Assembly: GCF_008364685.1 (NCBI RefSeq) | Contig: NZ_VTTL01000006.1 | Span: 124,001-188,000, forward strand | Direction: 5' to 3' | Length of the DNA: 64,000 nucleotides | Origin: Xanthobacter oligotrophicus | Lineage (GTDB): Bacteria; Pseudomonadota; Alphaproteobacteria; Rhizobiales; Xanthobacteraceae | Shown: piece after piece, positions 1-7,440 of the stretch | How positions within the stretch are numbered: the first letter of the stretch is position 1 | How the letters are laid out: the number at the start of each line of letters is the position of its first letter | The notes under the pieces: model-generated | Databases searched by the model: none | What the model was told of the DNA's origin: nothing | The model's input: only the letters and a program-made list of their open reading frames with translations | Translations under genes and position numbers: made by a program

Positions 1-1055
1 TGGCCCTGCCCGACCACGTGGACACCATCGCCGGCTTCAACGTGGACCACGTGACGATCACCATCAACATGGTGGATCCGGAAGTGGGCGCGAAGATCTA
101 TCCGTGGGTGTTCTGGAAGCACAAGCGCTACACCGGCTATGAGGCCGCCAAGCTCCTCACCGACCGGCAGATGCTGGGCCTGGAGATGCTCACCGAGCGT
201 GGCATCCTCTGCAAGGTCAACTCGGTGATGATCCCCGGCATCAACGACAAGCACCTTGTCGAAGTGAACCGGGCGGTGAAGTCCCGCGGCGCGTTCCTGC
301 ACAACATCATGCCGCTCATCTCGGCGCCCGAGCACGGCACCGTGTTCGGCCTCAACGGCCAGCGCGGCCCGACGGCCCAGGAGCTCAAGGCGCTCCAGGA
401 TTCGTGCGAAGGCGAGATGAACATGATGCGGCATTGCCGCCAGTGCCGCGCCGACGCCGTGGGTCTCCTCGGCGAGGACCGTTCCGCTGAGTTCACCACC
501 GACAAGATCATGGCCATGGAGGTCAATTACGACCTCGACAGCCGCAAGGCCTACCAGGCCCTGGTCGAGGAAGAGCGCGTGGCGAAGGTCGCCGCGAAGC
601 AGGAAGAGATGGAAGCTCTCGCCGGCGAGCAGAGCGACATCAAGCTGCTCGTGGCCGTGGCCACCAAGGGCTCGGGCCTCATCAACGAGCACTTCGGCCA
701 CGCCAAGGAGTTCCAGGTGTGGGAACTCTCCACCGGCGGCGCCAAGTTCGTCGGCCATCGCCGCGTCGACCTGTATTGCCAGGGCGGCTACGGCGAGGAG
801 GACAGCCTCGAGACCATCATCCGCGCCATCAACGACTGCCATGCGGTGTTCGTGGCCAAGATCGGCGGCTGCCCGAAGGCTGACCTCGTCAAGGCCGGCA
901 TCGAGCCGGTGGACGGGTTCGCCCATGAGTTCATCGAGAAGTCGGCCATCACCTGGTTCAAGGAATACCTCAACAAGGTGAAGACCGGCGAGATCGAGCA
1001 CGCGGAGCGCGGCGACGCCGAGATCCGCCAGGGCGCGCTCATCAACGCGGCCTGA
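1..1055 (+). CDS. nifB: NifB, FeMo-cofactor radical SAM enzyme (5' truncated)
   Basis: NifB builds NifB-co, the 8Fe-9S-C precursor of the nitrogenase cofactor. The window starts inside the gene: the reading frame is open from position 3, so the N-terminal radical SAM CxxxCxxC motif is missing. What remains is the second half of the SAM domain, including the conserved stretch around [15 protein letters not shown]. An approximately 115-residue NifX/NafY-like cofactor-binding domain follows, beginning near [12 protein letters not shown]. This two-domain form is the usual proteobacterial NifB. fdxN follows on the same strand after a 119-bp gap holding a strong hairpin. Identification is firm; the true start lies outside the window. 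Confidence 0.97.
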   Translation, partial: ALPDHVDTIAGFNVDHVTITINMVDPEVGAKIYPWVFWKHKRYTGYEAAKLLTDRQMLGLEMLTERGILCKVNSVMIPGINDKHLVEVNRAVKSRGAFLHNIMPLISAPEHGTVFGLNGQRGPTAQELKALQDSCEGEMNMMRHCRQCRADAVGLLGEDRSAEFTTDKIMAMEVNYDLDSRKAYQALVEEERVAKVAAKQEEMEALAGEQSDIKLLVAVATKGSGLINEHFGHAKEFQVWELSTGGAKFVGHRRVDLYCQGGYGEEDSLETIIRAINDCHAVFVAKIGGCPKADLVKAGIEPVDGFAHEFIEKSAITWFKEYLNKVKTGEIEHAERGDAEIRQGALINAA

Positions 1056-1070
1056 GCCCCTCCCAAGACC

Positions 1071-1107
1071 TGGATCCGCCCAGGCTGAAATGGCCTGGGC
1101 GGATCCA
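1071..1107 (+). terminator. 15-bp perfect hairpin between nifB and fdxN
   Basis: Positions 1071-1085 are the exact reverse complement of 1093-1107, with a 7-nt loop. No T-run follows, so this is more likely an mRNA-stability or attenuation element between nifB and fdxN than a classical intrinsic terminator. A terminator role is inference only. Confidence 0.6.
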
Positions 1108-1174
1108 GCTCAAGTTCAAGCAAACCGACCGTCCTGCCGATCAGATCGCGCGCTCGGCATCCAAGGAGCATCCC

Positions 1175-1399
1175 ATGACGTTGAAAATCGTGGCGTCGCA
1201 GTGCACGAGCTGCTCGGCCTGTGAGCCGGAATGTCCCAACGTGGCCATCTTCGAGAAGAACGGGACGTTCGTGATCGACCCGAAGAAGTGCACCGAATGC
1301 ATCGGCCACTTCGACGTGCCCCAGTGCGCTGCGGTCTGCCCGGTGGACGATACCTGCGTCATCGACAACGCGTATCCGCGCTATCAGCCCACCGCGTAA
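1175..1399 (+). CDS. fdxN: FdxN-type 2[4Fe-4S] ferredoxin
   Basis: A 74-aa bacterial-type ferredoxin of the NifB-associated FdxN family, thought to deliver electrons to nitrogenase or to NifB-dependent cofactor synthesis. Cluster ligands are visible as C10, C13, C16, C20 (CxxCxxCxxxCP) and C39, C42, C51, C55. The eight-residue insertion between the second and third cysteine of motif two is typical of this subfamily. The start ATG is preceded by AAGGAG at 1163-1168. It lies downstream of nifB and 11 bp upstream of a HesB-like gene, so these three probably form one transcription unit. Confidence 0.93.
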   Translation: MTLKIVASQCTSCSACEPECPNVAIFEKNGTFVIDPKKCTECIGHFDVPQCAAVCPVDDTCVIDNAYPRYQPTA

Positions 1400-1410
1400 G
1401 GAGAGACGCG

Positions 1411-1725
1411 ATGAACTTCACGATGACCCGTTCGGCCCAGCGCTTCATCCGCATGATGATCATGGCCGACGGCGGTCCCAGCGCCGGTTTCCGGATGCAT
1501 GTGACCCCCGGTGGATGCTCCGGGCTCAATGCCGAGATCGCGGTGCTCCAGGAGCCCTCGCCCGGCGACGCGGTGGTGGAGCAGGACGGCCTGAAGCTGT
1601 TCCTGCCGGCGGAAAGCCGCCTGCTGCTCGATGGCGTCACCATCGACTTCACCGATACGGCCGCCAAGACGGGCCTGGTGTTCCAGGACCCCAAGGCGAC
1701 CACCTGCAGTTCGCACGCGCACTGA
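1411..1725 (+). CDS. HesB/IscA-like A-type carrier, atypical C-terminus
   Basis: A 104-aa member of the HesB/IscA family, small proteins that bind or transfer Fe-S clusters. The first ligand motif GGCSGL is intact near residue 36. The usual C-terminal CxC pair is replaced by TTCSSH, leaving one cysteine there, so cluster ligation may use a histidine or may be weak (inference). The ATG at 1411 follows a GGAGAGA Shine-Dalgarno and starts 11 bp after the fdxN stop. The product may serve FdxN or NifB maturation. A second, more degenerate paralog lies before nifV at 27224. Confidence 0.85.
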   Translation: MNFTMTRSAQRFIRMMIMADGGPSAGFRMHVTPGGCSGLNAEIAVLQEPSPGDAVVEQDGLKLFLPAESRLLLDGVTIDFTDTAAKTGLVFQDPKATTCSSHAH

Positions 1726-1825
1726 TCTGAGGTGATCCGGGGCGGCGCTGCCGCTCCGGCTTTTGTCGCGCGCAGGTGCCTTGCGTTTGGCAGCTGCGGG
1801 CGGGACGGGAAACGAGGGGAGCGGA

Positions 1826-2365
1826 ATGGAAGGCTCGCAGGTTTCGGGCGAACCGGATTTCCTCACCCCCGAGGCGCTCCTCGCGAGCGCCGTGATGGGG
1901 GGAGGGCTGCCGGAAGACGCACAGCATCATCTGTGGGAAGCCGGCCTCTCCTACCAGCAGGACGAAGTTGCGGAAGGCCATCTGCGGCAGGCCGAGGCGT
2001 TGGCGCCAGGGCATGCCGCGGTGCTGATCGGTCTCTACCGCTTCTATTTCTACAAGGGCCGGCTTCGGGAATGCCTGGAGGTGGCGCGGGTGTGCCTGGC
2101 CAAGGCGCAGCGGGAGACCAATCTGCCGGCCGACTGGCGGGAGGTGCGCGCGCAGGATGCCGAATTCTCGCGCTACGACCGCCTGATGCCGCGCTTCTTC
2201 CTGTTTACGCTGAAGGGTTACGCCTACCTCAACATGCGCCTCGGCGACCTGGAGGAGGGGCGGGCCGCGGCGATGAAGCTGCTCGAGCTCGATCCCACCG
2301 ACAAGATCGGTGCGAAGCTCTTGCTCGACGTGCTGAACAGAGCGGGGCAGGACGATGAAGATTGA
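1826..2365 (+). CDS. TPR-like nif-cluster protein (paralog 1)
   Basis: A 179-aa soluble helical protein with tetratricopeptide-like character. Segments such as AVLIGLYRFYFYKGRLRECL and RFFLFTLKGYAYLNMRLGDL suggest two to three TPR-like units. The start at 1826 is preferred because GAGGGGA lies just upstream; the frame is open further 5' but without a good ribosome site. It overlaps the next gene by 11 bp. A clear paralog is at 8575-9054, sharing the YxGRL/EAL turn, the DW...F-TLK-A segment and the LDPT ending. The function is unknown; a scaffolding role for Fe-S or cofactor proteins is a guess. Confidence 0.85.
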   Translation: MEGSQVSGEPDFLTPEALLASAVMGGGLPEDAQHHLWEAGLSYQQDEVAEGHLRQAEALAPGHAAVLIGLYRFYFYKGRLRECLEVARVCLAKAQRETNLPADWREVRAQDAEFSRYDRLMPRFFLFTLKGYAYLNMRLGDLEEGRAAAMKLLELDPTDKIGAKLLLDVLNRAGQDDED

Positions 2366-3134
2366 AGACGACATCGACGAGGCCAAGACCTGGCTCGGGG
2401 AAGACGTCGATTGCTCCGCGTGCGCCCACCAGGACCTCCTGGCGGCGGGAAAATGCCATCTGCGGCGGGCCTGCGTGAACGATCGCTATGCCCGGCGCAT
2501 CGACCGCTTCTTCAACTGGAATCCCTCGCTCGCCAATTCCTATGTGCGGCACGACCATTTCGAGGTGCGGGCCATCGCGGCCAAGCACGCGGACGTGTTC
2601 GTCCTGCCCCCGCTTCTCAACGATCCGGAGGAGACCGTGCGCTGGAATGCGGCGCGGCGCCTGCCGAAGACTAAGATCCTGCCGCTGCGCAACGATCCCC
2701 ACCGGGAGGTGCGTATCCGCATCGTCTCGCTGCTGGAGGATGCCGACCTCTCCCCCATGATGACGGACGAGGATTATTACGTGCGGCTCGTCGTTGCGCG
2801 CCGCATCGCTCCGCCGCTGCTGTCGCGCATGGTGGACGATCCGGAAGCCGAGGTCCGCCGCGTGGTGGCCCAGCGCCTGCCATCGGAATGGCTGCTGTGC
2901 ATGGTCAACGACCGGAGCCCGCAGGTGCGCCTGGAAGTGGCCCAGCGCCTTGCCCCCGATCTTCTCTCCGCGCTCGTCGCCGATCCGGACTGGCGGGTGC
3001 GCTACGAGGTGGCGAGCCGCATCGCTCCCACCCAGGTGTCACAGCTGATCGATGACGACGACGACTTCGTGCGCGAGGTCGCCCGGTCCCGCGCGAAGGC
3101 GGGCGGGGAGCTTTTGAGGGAGATGCCGCTATGA
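2355..3134 (+). CDS. 4Fe-4S cluster and leucine-rich-variant (LRV) repeat protein
   Basis: A 259-aa protein of the LRV family first known from Azotobacter nif DNA. An N-terminal 4Fe-4S module has C20, C23, C34 and C40, followed by RRIDRFF. Seven or so helical repeats of about 24 residues then run to the end; recurring elements are D-P/D-x-E-V-R and V-A-R-R-L/I. The N-terminal cluster plus curved repeat surface suggests partner binding, but the biochemical role is not established. The start overlaps the TPR gene and the stop overlaps the nifZ start (ATGA), so translation is probably coupled. A paralog follows fixABCX at 15738-16505. Confidence 0.93.
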   Translation: MKIEDDIDEAKTWLGEDVDCSACAHQDLLAAGKCHLRRACVNDRYARRIDRFFNWNPSLANSYVRHDHFEVRAIAAKHADVFVLPPLLNDPEETVRWNAARRLPKTKILPLRNDPHREVRIRIVSLLEDADLSPMMTDEDYYVRLVVARRIAPPLLSRMVDDPEAEVRRVVAQRLPSEWLLCMVNDRSPQVRLEVAQRLAPDLLSALVADPDWRVRYEVASRIAPTQVSQLIDDDDDFVREVARSRAKAGGELLREMPL

Positions 3135-3448
3135 GCAACATTGTCCGTGACAGTGATGTGGTCGAAGTCTCAGAGCCGCCGTATTTCAACTTCGGCGAAA
3201 AGGTGAAGGCCAAGCGGGTCATTCGCAACGACGGAACCTATGCCGGGAAGGAAATCGGCGAGATCCTCGCGAAGAAGGGCGAGATCGGCTACGTGGTTTC
3301 CATCGGTACCTTCCTGCAGCAATTCTATATCTACGGCGTCGAGTTCACCGAAAGCGGTAATCGCGTGGGTATGAAGCGCAAGGAACTCGAAAGCGCGATC
3401 CCGCGCGACGAAATGGACATTCCCCTGCCCGGAGCACCCAAAGCATGA
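3131..3448 (+). CDS. nifZ: NifZ
   Basis: A 105-aa NifZ-domain protein. NifZ assists formation of the second P-cluster in the nitrogenase MoFe protein. The NifZ core is visible as FNFGEKVKAKRVIRNDGTYAG followed by GEIGYVVSIGTFLQQFYIYGVEF and a basic KRKELE segment. The start codon overlaps the stop of the LRV gene, and its own stop overlaps the start of a second NifZ-domain gene. The tight overlaps suggest stoichiometric expression with the LRV protein. Confidence 0.93.
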   Translation: MSNIVRDSDVVEVSEPPYFNFGEKVKAKRVIRNDGTYAGKEIGEILAKKGEIGYVVSIGTFLQQFYIYGVEFTESGNRVGMKRKELESAIPRDEMDIPLPGAPKA

Positions 3449-3690
3449 TCCTTGAGCCGCGCAACCCCAAGTATCAGTGGGGCCAGAAGGTCAAGACTCT
3501 GATCGACCTCTACAATGACGGCTCCTATCCGGATTTCCCGGAGGAGGCGCTGCTGGTGGGCCTCGGCGCCACCGGCGAGATCGTGCAGGTGGGCACCCAC
3601 ACCGACACCAACACGCCCATCTATCTGATCGAGTTCACCGAACGCCTCGTGGTGGGGTGCCTCGAGGAAGAGATCTCCCCGCTCGAGTGA
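3445..3690 (+). CDS. Second NifZ-domain protein
   Basis: An 81-aa protein that is essentially one NifZ domain: YQWGQKVKTLIDLYNDGSY, then GATGEIVQVG and PIYLIEF, ending in GCLEEEISPLE. It overlaps the preceding nifZ by 4 bp. Two adjacent NifZ-domain genes also occur in other alphaproteobacterial diazotrophs. Whether both act on P-cluster maturation, or one has a separate client, cannot be read from the sequence. Confidence 0.9.
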   Translation: MILEPRNPKYQWGQKVKTLIDLYNDGSYPDFPEEALLVGLGATGEIVQVGTHTDTNTPIYLIEFTERLVVGCLEEEISPLE

Positions 3691-3738
3691 TCCTTACGCA
3701 AAGCCGGCAAGGCCTGGACTGAGGAAAGAGACGAGACG

Positions 3739-4068
3739 ATGAGGCTGCCCGCTCATCCGAACGATCTCGACAAGAAGCGCATCGAGCGCGCCATCAAGGC
3801 GCGCAAGCGCTATCGCTATGTCACGCCCCGGGTGCTGGCCACCCAGGGCGGCTATCGCATCGAAAGCGCGTGCTGCTCGCGCAACATCGATCCGGAGGGC
3901 GGCGTCGTGGACATCGCCCTTTTGCTGTTCGACGCGGAGGGGAGTGCCTGGCAGCTCTTCCGCAAGAACCACGGCACAAGGCTGTGGGAACTCGACAGTA
4001 CCCATGACCGATTGAAGGAGGTTCTGGATCTCCTCAACGACGATAGCGAACGCAAATTTTGGCAATGA
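3739..4068 (+). CDS. Uncharacterised nif-cluster protein, 109 aa
   Basis: A 109-aa protein with a basic N-terminus (ERAIKARKRYRYVTPRVL), a GYRIESACCS segment, and a C-terminal WELDSTHDRLKEVLDLL helix. The overall layout weakly resembles the DUF3024 group, but that assignment is tentative. It has no signal peptide and no membrane segment. A GAGGAAAGAGACGAGACG sequence precedes the ATG. It is the last gene before a candidate sigma54 promoter that overlaps its 3' end. The function is unknown; position suggests a nitrogenase assembly accessory. Confidence 0.8.
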   Translation: MRLPAHPNDLDKKRIERAIKARKRYRYVTPRVLATQGGYRIESACCSRNIDPEGGVVDIALLLFDAEGSAWQLFRKNHGTRLWELDSTHDRLKEVLDLLNDDSERKFWQ

Positions 4069-4073
4069 TCTAA

Positions 4074-4091
4074 TTTGGCAATGATCCTGCA
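4074..4091 (+). promoter_or_regulatory. Candidate sigma54 promoter within a short tandem repeat
   Basis: TTTGGCA at 4074-4080 and CCTGCA at 4086-4091 give the diagnostic GG-N10-GC spacing of -24/-12 promoters. The 13-bp word TTTGGCAATGATC occurs at 4058-4070 and again at 4074-4086; only the second copy has the downstream GC. No TGT-N10-ACA site was found in the 120 bp upstream. It would transcribe the 87-aa gene, the DegT-fold gene and the ferredoxin-like gene. Confidence 0.6.
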
Positions 4092-4157
4092 TGGGGGACT
4101 TCGGACCGCGACAGAAGACGCGGACGTGTCTCATCTTCGGCAAGGGAGAGTTAGGTT

Positions 4158-4421
4158 ATGGCCCTCAGCGACAGCGACCTCACCGAGATCGAGCAGCTCC
4201 TCACGGCGGAGAACGCGTCCGGGCCGGTCTTTGCCGAACTGCGTCGCCGGTTTCCGGCCCTGTCCTGGACCCAGTGCGACGCCTCCGATGTCACGGAATC
4301 GCCATTCCGCACCTATTCGACATACGACATCCACCTGCTCGACACCGCCGATCACTGCGCCCACATCACGCTCGATCCCGCGAGCGCGACCGGTGTCATC
4401 CTTGCCCGGCGGAGCGCGTGA
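4158..4421 (+). CDS. Small nif-cluster protein (DUF6129-like)
   Basis: An 87-aa acidic protein. The C-terminal half contains FRTYSTYDIHLLDTADHCAH and DPASATGVILARR, a pattern I associate with the small DUF6129 family found in nif clusters (from memory, moderate certainty). The N-terminal half is a predicted helix (DLTEIEQLLTAEN). There are two cysteines, one before the conserved DIHLLD stretch. Its stop overlaps the start of the DegT-fold gene (ATGA). The function is unknown. Confidence 0.82.
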   Translation: MALSDSDLTEIEQLLTAENASGPVFAELRRRFPALSWTQCDASDVTESPFRTYSTYDIHLLDTADHCAHITLDPASATGVILARRSA

Positions 4422-5620
4422 TGAGCGACATGGATCTCTTCGACGACGCTGACCTGTCGGCCGACGACGGCGCCGAGGGCGCATCGATCCTGTTGTCGGA
4501 TCCCGACATCACCGTCATCGAGCTTCAGGCCGTGGCCGAGGCGCTGCAGGCGCCGCGCCTGTCCAGCGGACCGACCGCCGAGGCTTTCGAGGCGGCGTTC
4601 GCCGGCTATCTCGGCCGCAAGTATGCTGTGGCCGTGCCCAGCGGCACCTTGGGGCTGCTTTACACCCTCAAGGCCTATGGGATCGGGCCCGGGGACGAGG
4701 TGATCTGCTCGCCCCACTCCTTCCGCGAGACGGTCCACGCCGTGAGCCTTTCTGGCGCCCGGCCGGTCTTCGCCGATATCGACTATTGGGCCGGAACGCT
4801 GGTTCCTGAAAAGGCGGCGGCCAAGATCACCGAGAAGACCAAGGCCATCGTCGCCGGTAATTCCAACGGCCATCCGGCGCCCTGGACCGCCTTCCAGGAG
4901 CTGGCGCGGACGCACAAGTTGGCCCTGATCGAGGATTCCACCGAGGCCATCGGCTCGCGCTACAAGGGCGCGCTGGTTGGGTCGTTCGGCGACACATCCG
5001 TGTTTGATTTCTCACAGCCCTTCCCGCTGGTGTGCGGCGAGGGCGGCATGGTGGTGACCGATGACATCGACGTGGCGGTGGGGCTGCGGCGCTTCCGCGC
5101 CCACCGGCTGGATGAGCGCTCTTCGGTGGTGGTCTCCATGAGCGCGCCCTACCAGGGCGCCATGAGCGACGTGACCGCCGCGCTCGGCCTCGCCCAGCTG
5201 GGGCGGCTCGAGGAAATTCTCGAGCAGCGGCACACGGTGGAGCATCTCTACCAGAAATATGTCCAGTCCTTCGAGGGCATCAAGGATCCCTTCATCGGGC
5301 CGGACGTGACGGAGGTGAACTGGTTCCTCTACGTGGTGCATCTGGGCACCCGCTTCTCCAAGTCGAGCCGCGACGCCATCGTCGACGATCTGAAGGTGGA
5401 GAAGGTGGAATCCGCCGCCTACAGCGCGCCGCTGCACCTGCAGCGCCATTACTTCGACCTCGGGTATCGCAAGGGCGACTTCCTCGTGACCGAGAAGGTG
5501 GCCGACCGGGCAATCGCCCTGCCGTTCCACACGCACCTGTCCGAGGACGAAATCGAGTTCATCGTTGCAACGATGAAGGATGCCTCGATCAATGTAGGGG
5601 CGGGCGCCGCCATCTACTGA
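4421..5620 (+). CDS. DegT/DnrJ/EryC1-fold protein lacking the PLP lysine
   Basis: A 399-aa member of the DegT/DnrJ/EryC1/StrS aminotransferase fold. Family features are clear: SGPTAEAFEAAFAGYLGRKYA, AVPSGTLGL, GDEVICSP, EDSTEAIGS (the Asp that normally pairs with the PLP ring nitrogen) and GEGGMVVTDD. In catalytic members the Schiff-base lysine sits five residues before GEGG. Here the segment reads VFDFSQPFPLVCGEGG and that position is Phe201. The product therefore probably cannot aminate sugars in the normal way. It may act as a binding or scaffold protein, or as a PLP-independent relative (inference). It is translationally coupled to the 87-aa gene before it and is followed by a cysteine-less ferredoxin-fold gene. 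Confidence 0.9.
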   Translation: MSDMDLFDDADLSADDGAEGASILLSDPDITVIELQAVAEALQAPRLSSGPTAEAFEAAFAGYLGRKYAVAVPSGTLGLLYTLKAYGIGPGDEVICSPHSFRETVHAVSLSGARPVFADIDYWAGTLVPEKAAAKITEKTKAIVAGNSNGHPAPWTAFQELARTHKLALIEDSTEAIGSRYKGALVGSFGDTSVFDFSQPFPLVCGEGGMVVTDDIDVAVGLRRFRAHRLDERSSVVVSMSAPYQGAMSDVTAALGLAQLGRLEEILEQRHTVEHLYQKYVQSFEGIKDPFIGPDVTEVNWFLYVVHLGTRFSKSSRDAIVDDLKVEKVESAAYSAPLHLQRHYFDLGYRKGDFLVTEKVADRAIALPFHTHLSEDEIEFIVATMKDASINVGAGAAIY

Positions 5621-5673
5621 AGGCAAACAATATCGCACCCCAACCACAAAAGTTGAAACGACAGGAGCTTATG

Positions 5674-5988
5674 ATGTCCACGGTTACGTTGAAGGTTATG
5701 CCCGCCGGAAAGACCATTGAGGTTTCGGAAGGGACAAACCTCCTCGAAGCGCTCATCACCGTCGAGCCGGGCCTTGCCGCGCGGCAGACCTCGGACAAGG
5801 ACGGCAGCGCGTCCCACGTCTTCGTGCAGGAGGGCCGCAAGGGTCTCTCGAAGACCTCGCGTGAGGAAAACGAGCTGCTCGACGCGATCGTGGGCGTGGG
5901 CTCGAAGTCGCGCCTGGCCAAGTACATCACCGTTCTCGGCACCGAGAACGTGACGGTGGAACTCCTCGGCGAGTTCTCCGGCCTCTGA
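5674..5988 (+). CDS. 2Fe-2S ferredoxin-fold protein without cysteines
   Basis: A 104-aa protein that follows the plant-type 2Fe-2S ferredoxin pattern along its length: IEVSEGTNLLEAL, VFVQEGRKGLSKTSREENEL, SKSRLAKYITVLG and VTVELLGE. It contains no cysteine at all. In true ferredoxins the last ligand lies in RLACQ; here it is RLAKY. It cannot hold a normal Fe-S cluster, so electron transfer is unlikely. Start choice: ATG at 5671 and 5674 both follow CAGGAG; 5674 gives better spacing. It is the last gene before a strong terminator. Confidence 0.85.
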   Translation: MSTVTLKVMPAGKTIEVSEGTNLLEALITVEPGLAARQTSDKDGSASHVFVQEGRKGLSKTSREENELLDAIVGVGSKSRLAKYITVLGTENVTVELLGEFSGL

Positions 5989-5994
5989 TTGGAC

Positions 5995-6029
5995 AAGAAG
6001 CGTCCCGCCGGGTTGCGGGGCGCTTCTTT
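5995..6029 (+). terminator. Rho-independent terminator
   Basis: A 14-bp stem with one G-T pair (5995-6008 with 6015-6028) ends in CGCTTCTTTC, just after the cysteine-less ferredoxin-fold gene. It closes the transcription unit that starts upstream. Confidence 0.8.
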
Positions 6030-6213
6030 CCGGCCGCCCTCGCGAGAGGGCAAAGAAAATCCGCCCTGCCGCTGGCACGACAGGACGGATGGGGAGATGC
6101 CGGATTGGCTGCGGCATGCCGTGCCGCCGGTAGACGTTTCTGTTTTTTAGGATCGTCGCGAAGAGGGGATGGGGATCTGCCGGTTCGCGACGAGGTCAAA
6201 GTGGAGAAGCACG

Positions 6214-6438
6214 ATGGACGCGGAAACGGTTATCATTCACTCGCGGTTCGCTCCCAACGGCACGATCGTGGAGATCAGCGAACGTCCCACGGGCCTCGAC
6301 CCGCAGGATTGGTTCAACTTCCTGTCCTACCAGGCGGCGGACAGCTATCAGGCGCTGGCTGGCGGTCGCGGCGTTTTCCGTCTCACGCGCACCGCAGTGG
6401 ATGCGCTCAAGACCGAAGCAACCACCAAGGCCGCGTGA
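6214..6438 (+). CDS. Small conserved-looking protein, 74 aa
   Basis: A 74-aa protein: a short beta-rich start (AETVIIHSRFAPNGTIVEIS), then DPQDWFNFLSYQAADSYQAL and LAGGRGVFRLTR, ending in a helix. The ATG at 6214 is chosen over an upstream in-frame start because GTGGAG lies 7 nt before it. It has no cysteines, signal or membrane segment. It stands between two terminators, so it is likely monocistronic. The family is not recognised; its position within nif genes suggests a role in nitrogen fixation. Confidence 0.75.
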   Translation: MDAETVIIHSRFAPNGTIVEISERPTGLDPQDWFNFLSYQAADSYQALAGGRGVFRLTRTAVDALKTEATTKAA

Positions 6439-6553
6439 TCAACGTGTCTGTATTGAAGCCGTCCGAGGCGGGCGGTGCAATCCGGGCGATTACGTAGTCA
6501 CCAGCCTCGTGAGTCATTTCGGGGCGAGGCGGCAGGTACCAATTGTGCGACGA

Positions 6554-6594
6554 ATGCTCCGGCGAAGCCTTCCGCTCCGCCGGAGCATCTTTGT
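6554..6594 (+). terminator. Rho-independent terminator
   Basis: ATGCTCCGGCG at 6554-6564 pairs perfectly with 6578-6588, followed by CTTTGTTTC. It lies about 115 nt after the 74-aa gene. Confidence 0.8.
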
Positions 6595-6692
6595 TTCTAC
6601 AGTCATCCGCGCTTCAGGCCTGCATCACGGGTAGCGGCGAGCCAAGTGCGCTTTTCACCAGAGAATGCGCTTTTCACCAACGTAAACGACAC

Positions 6693-6728
6693 AAAAAACG
6701 GCCCGCCGGCAAGGCTGCAGGCGGGCCG
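6693..6728 (-). terminator. Terminator of bolA-grxD operon
   Basis: A 9-bp stem (6699-6707 with 6720-6728) is followed on the minus strand by six T residues (complement of 6693-6698). It sits about 45 nt past the grxD stop. Confidence 0.8.
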
Positions 6729-6772
6729 GCGTGATCAAATCCCGGCTCCCTGTGGGCGCCGGGAAAGCTGCA

Positions 6773-7105
6773 TCAGGCGACGGGCGCGGCCACGCCCTTT
6801 TCGGCGAGGAGGGCGGTCAGCTCGCCCGCTTGGAACATCTCGCGCACGATATCGCAGCCGCCGACGAATTCACCCTTGACGTAGAGCTGCGGAATGGTCG
6901 GCCAGTTGGAAAAGGCCTTGATCCCCTCGCGCACGAAGGGGTCCTGCAGCACGTCGACCGCGCGATAGGGCACGCCGACCTGGGCCAGCACCTGCACGAC
7001 GGCGGAGGAGAAGCCGCACTGCGGCGCCGCGGGCACGCCCTTCATGAAAAGAACCACGTCGGCGGACGAAATGATGTCCTGGATACGTTCAGCTGAACTG
7101 GCCAT
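6773..7105 (-). CDS. grxD: Grx4-type monothiol glutaredoxin
   Basis: A 110-aa monothiol glutaredoxin with the CGFS active site ([13 protein letters not shown]) and the [19 protein letters not shown] glutathione-binding region. Proteins of this class bind a glutathione-ligated 2Fe-2S cluster with BolA and deliver Fe-S clusters. The gene lies just downstream of bolA on the same strand, matching the known Grx4-BolA partnership. The ATG at 7105 has GGAG 8 nt upstream. A copy within the nif island and downstream of a NifA-type site suggests dedication to nitrogenase Fe-S supply (inference). Confidence 0.93.
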   Translation of the reverse strand: MASSAERIQDIISSADVVLFMKGVPAAPQCGFSSAVVQVLAQVGVPYRAVDVLQDPFVREGIKAFSNWPTIPQLYVKGEFVGGCDIVREMFQAGELTALLAEKGVAAPVA

Positions 7106-7176
7106 GGCAAGAACTCCGGTGTGAAGAAAGGCGTTGGAAAAGAACAGCGGCGTCGGCGCGGCCGAGCTGGGGCGCC

Positions 7177-7410
7177 CTATTTCGGGGCGAGGGTTTCCAG
7201 CTTCAGGGCGTGGAGCGCGCCGCCCATGTTGCCCTGGAGCGCGGCATAGACCATCTGGTGCTGCTGCACCCGGCTCTTGCCCCGGAATGCTTCCGAGGTG
7301 ATCCGGGCGGCATAGTGGTCTCCGTCGCCGGCGAGATCCACGATCACCACCTGCGAGTCGGGTAGCGCTTCCTTCACGAGGCGCTCGATTTCCTCTGCGG
7401 CCATAGCCAT
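7177..7410 (-). CDS. bolA: BolA-family protein
   Basis: A 77-aa BolA/IbaG-type protein: helical start [19 protein letters not shown], then [20 protein letters not shown] and the conserved QMVYAAL and [10 protein letters not shown] ending. BolA proteins pair with monothiol glutaredoxins in cluster transfer. The ATG at 7410 is preceded by GAAGGAGACAATGCA. Upstream, between it and the divergent YqeB-like gene, lies a -24/-12 element and a TGT-N10-ACA site, so bolA-grxD is likely NifA-regulated. Confidence 0.93.
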   Translation of the reverse strand: MAMAAEEIERLVKEALPDSQVVIVDLAGDGDHYAARITSEAFRGKSRVQQHQMVYAALQGNMGGALHALKLETLAPK

Positions 7411-7440
7411 TGCATTGTCTCCTTCGTTCGCGCGGTGCCA

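Larger units (their letters stand above)
6439..6772. other. 334-bp gap with two terminators and a direct repeat
   Basis: No gene was seen. The gap holds a terminator for the 74-aa gene (6554-6594), a 14-bp direct repeat TGCGCTTTTCACCA at 6647-6660 and 6666-6679, and a terminator for the minus-strand grxD (6693-6728). The repeat could be a protein-binding site or a slippage product; nothing else marks it. Confidence 0.6.

Noticed and set aside
6647-6679. Direct repeat TGCGCTTTTCACCA as a CRISPR-like or att repeat
   Set aside because: Only two copies 19 nt apart, no cas genes or integrase next to it.
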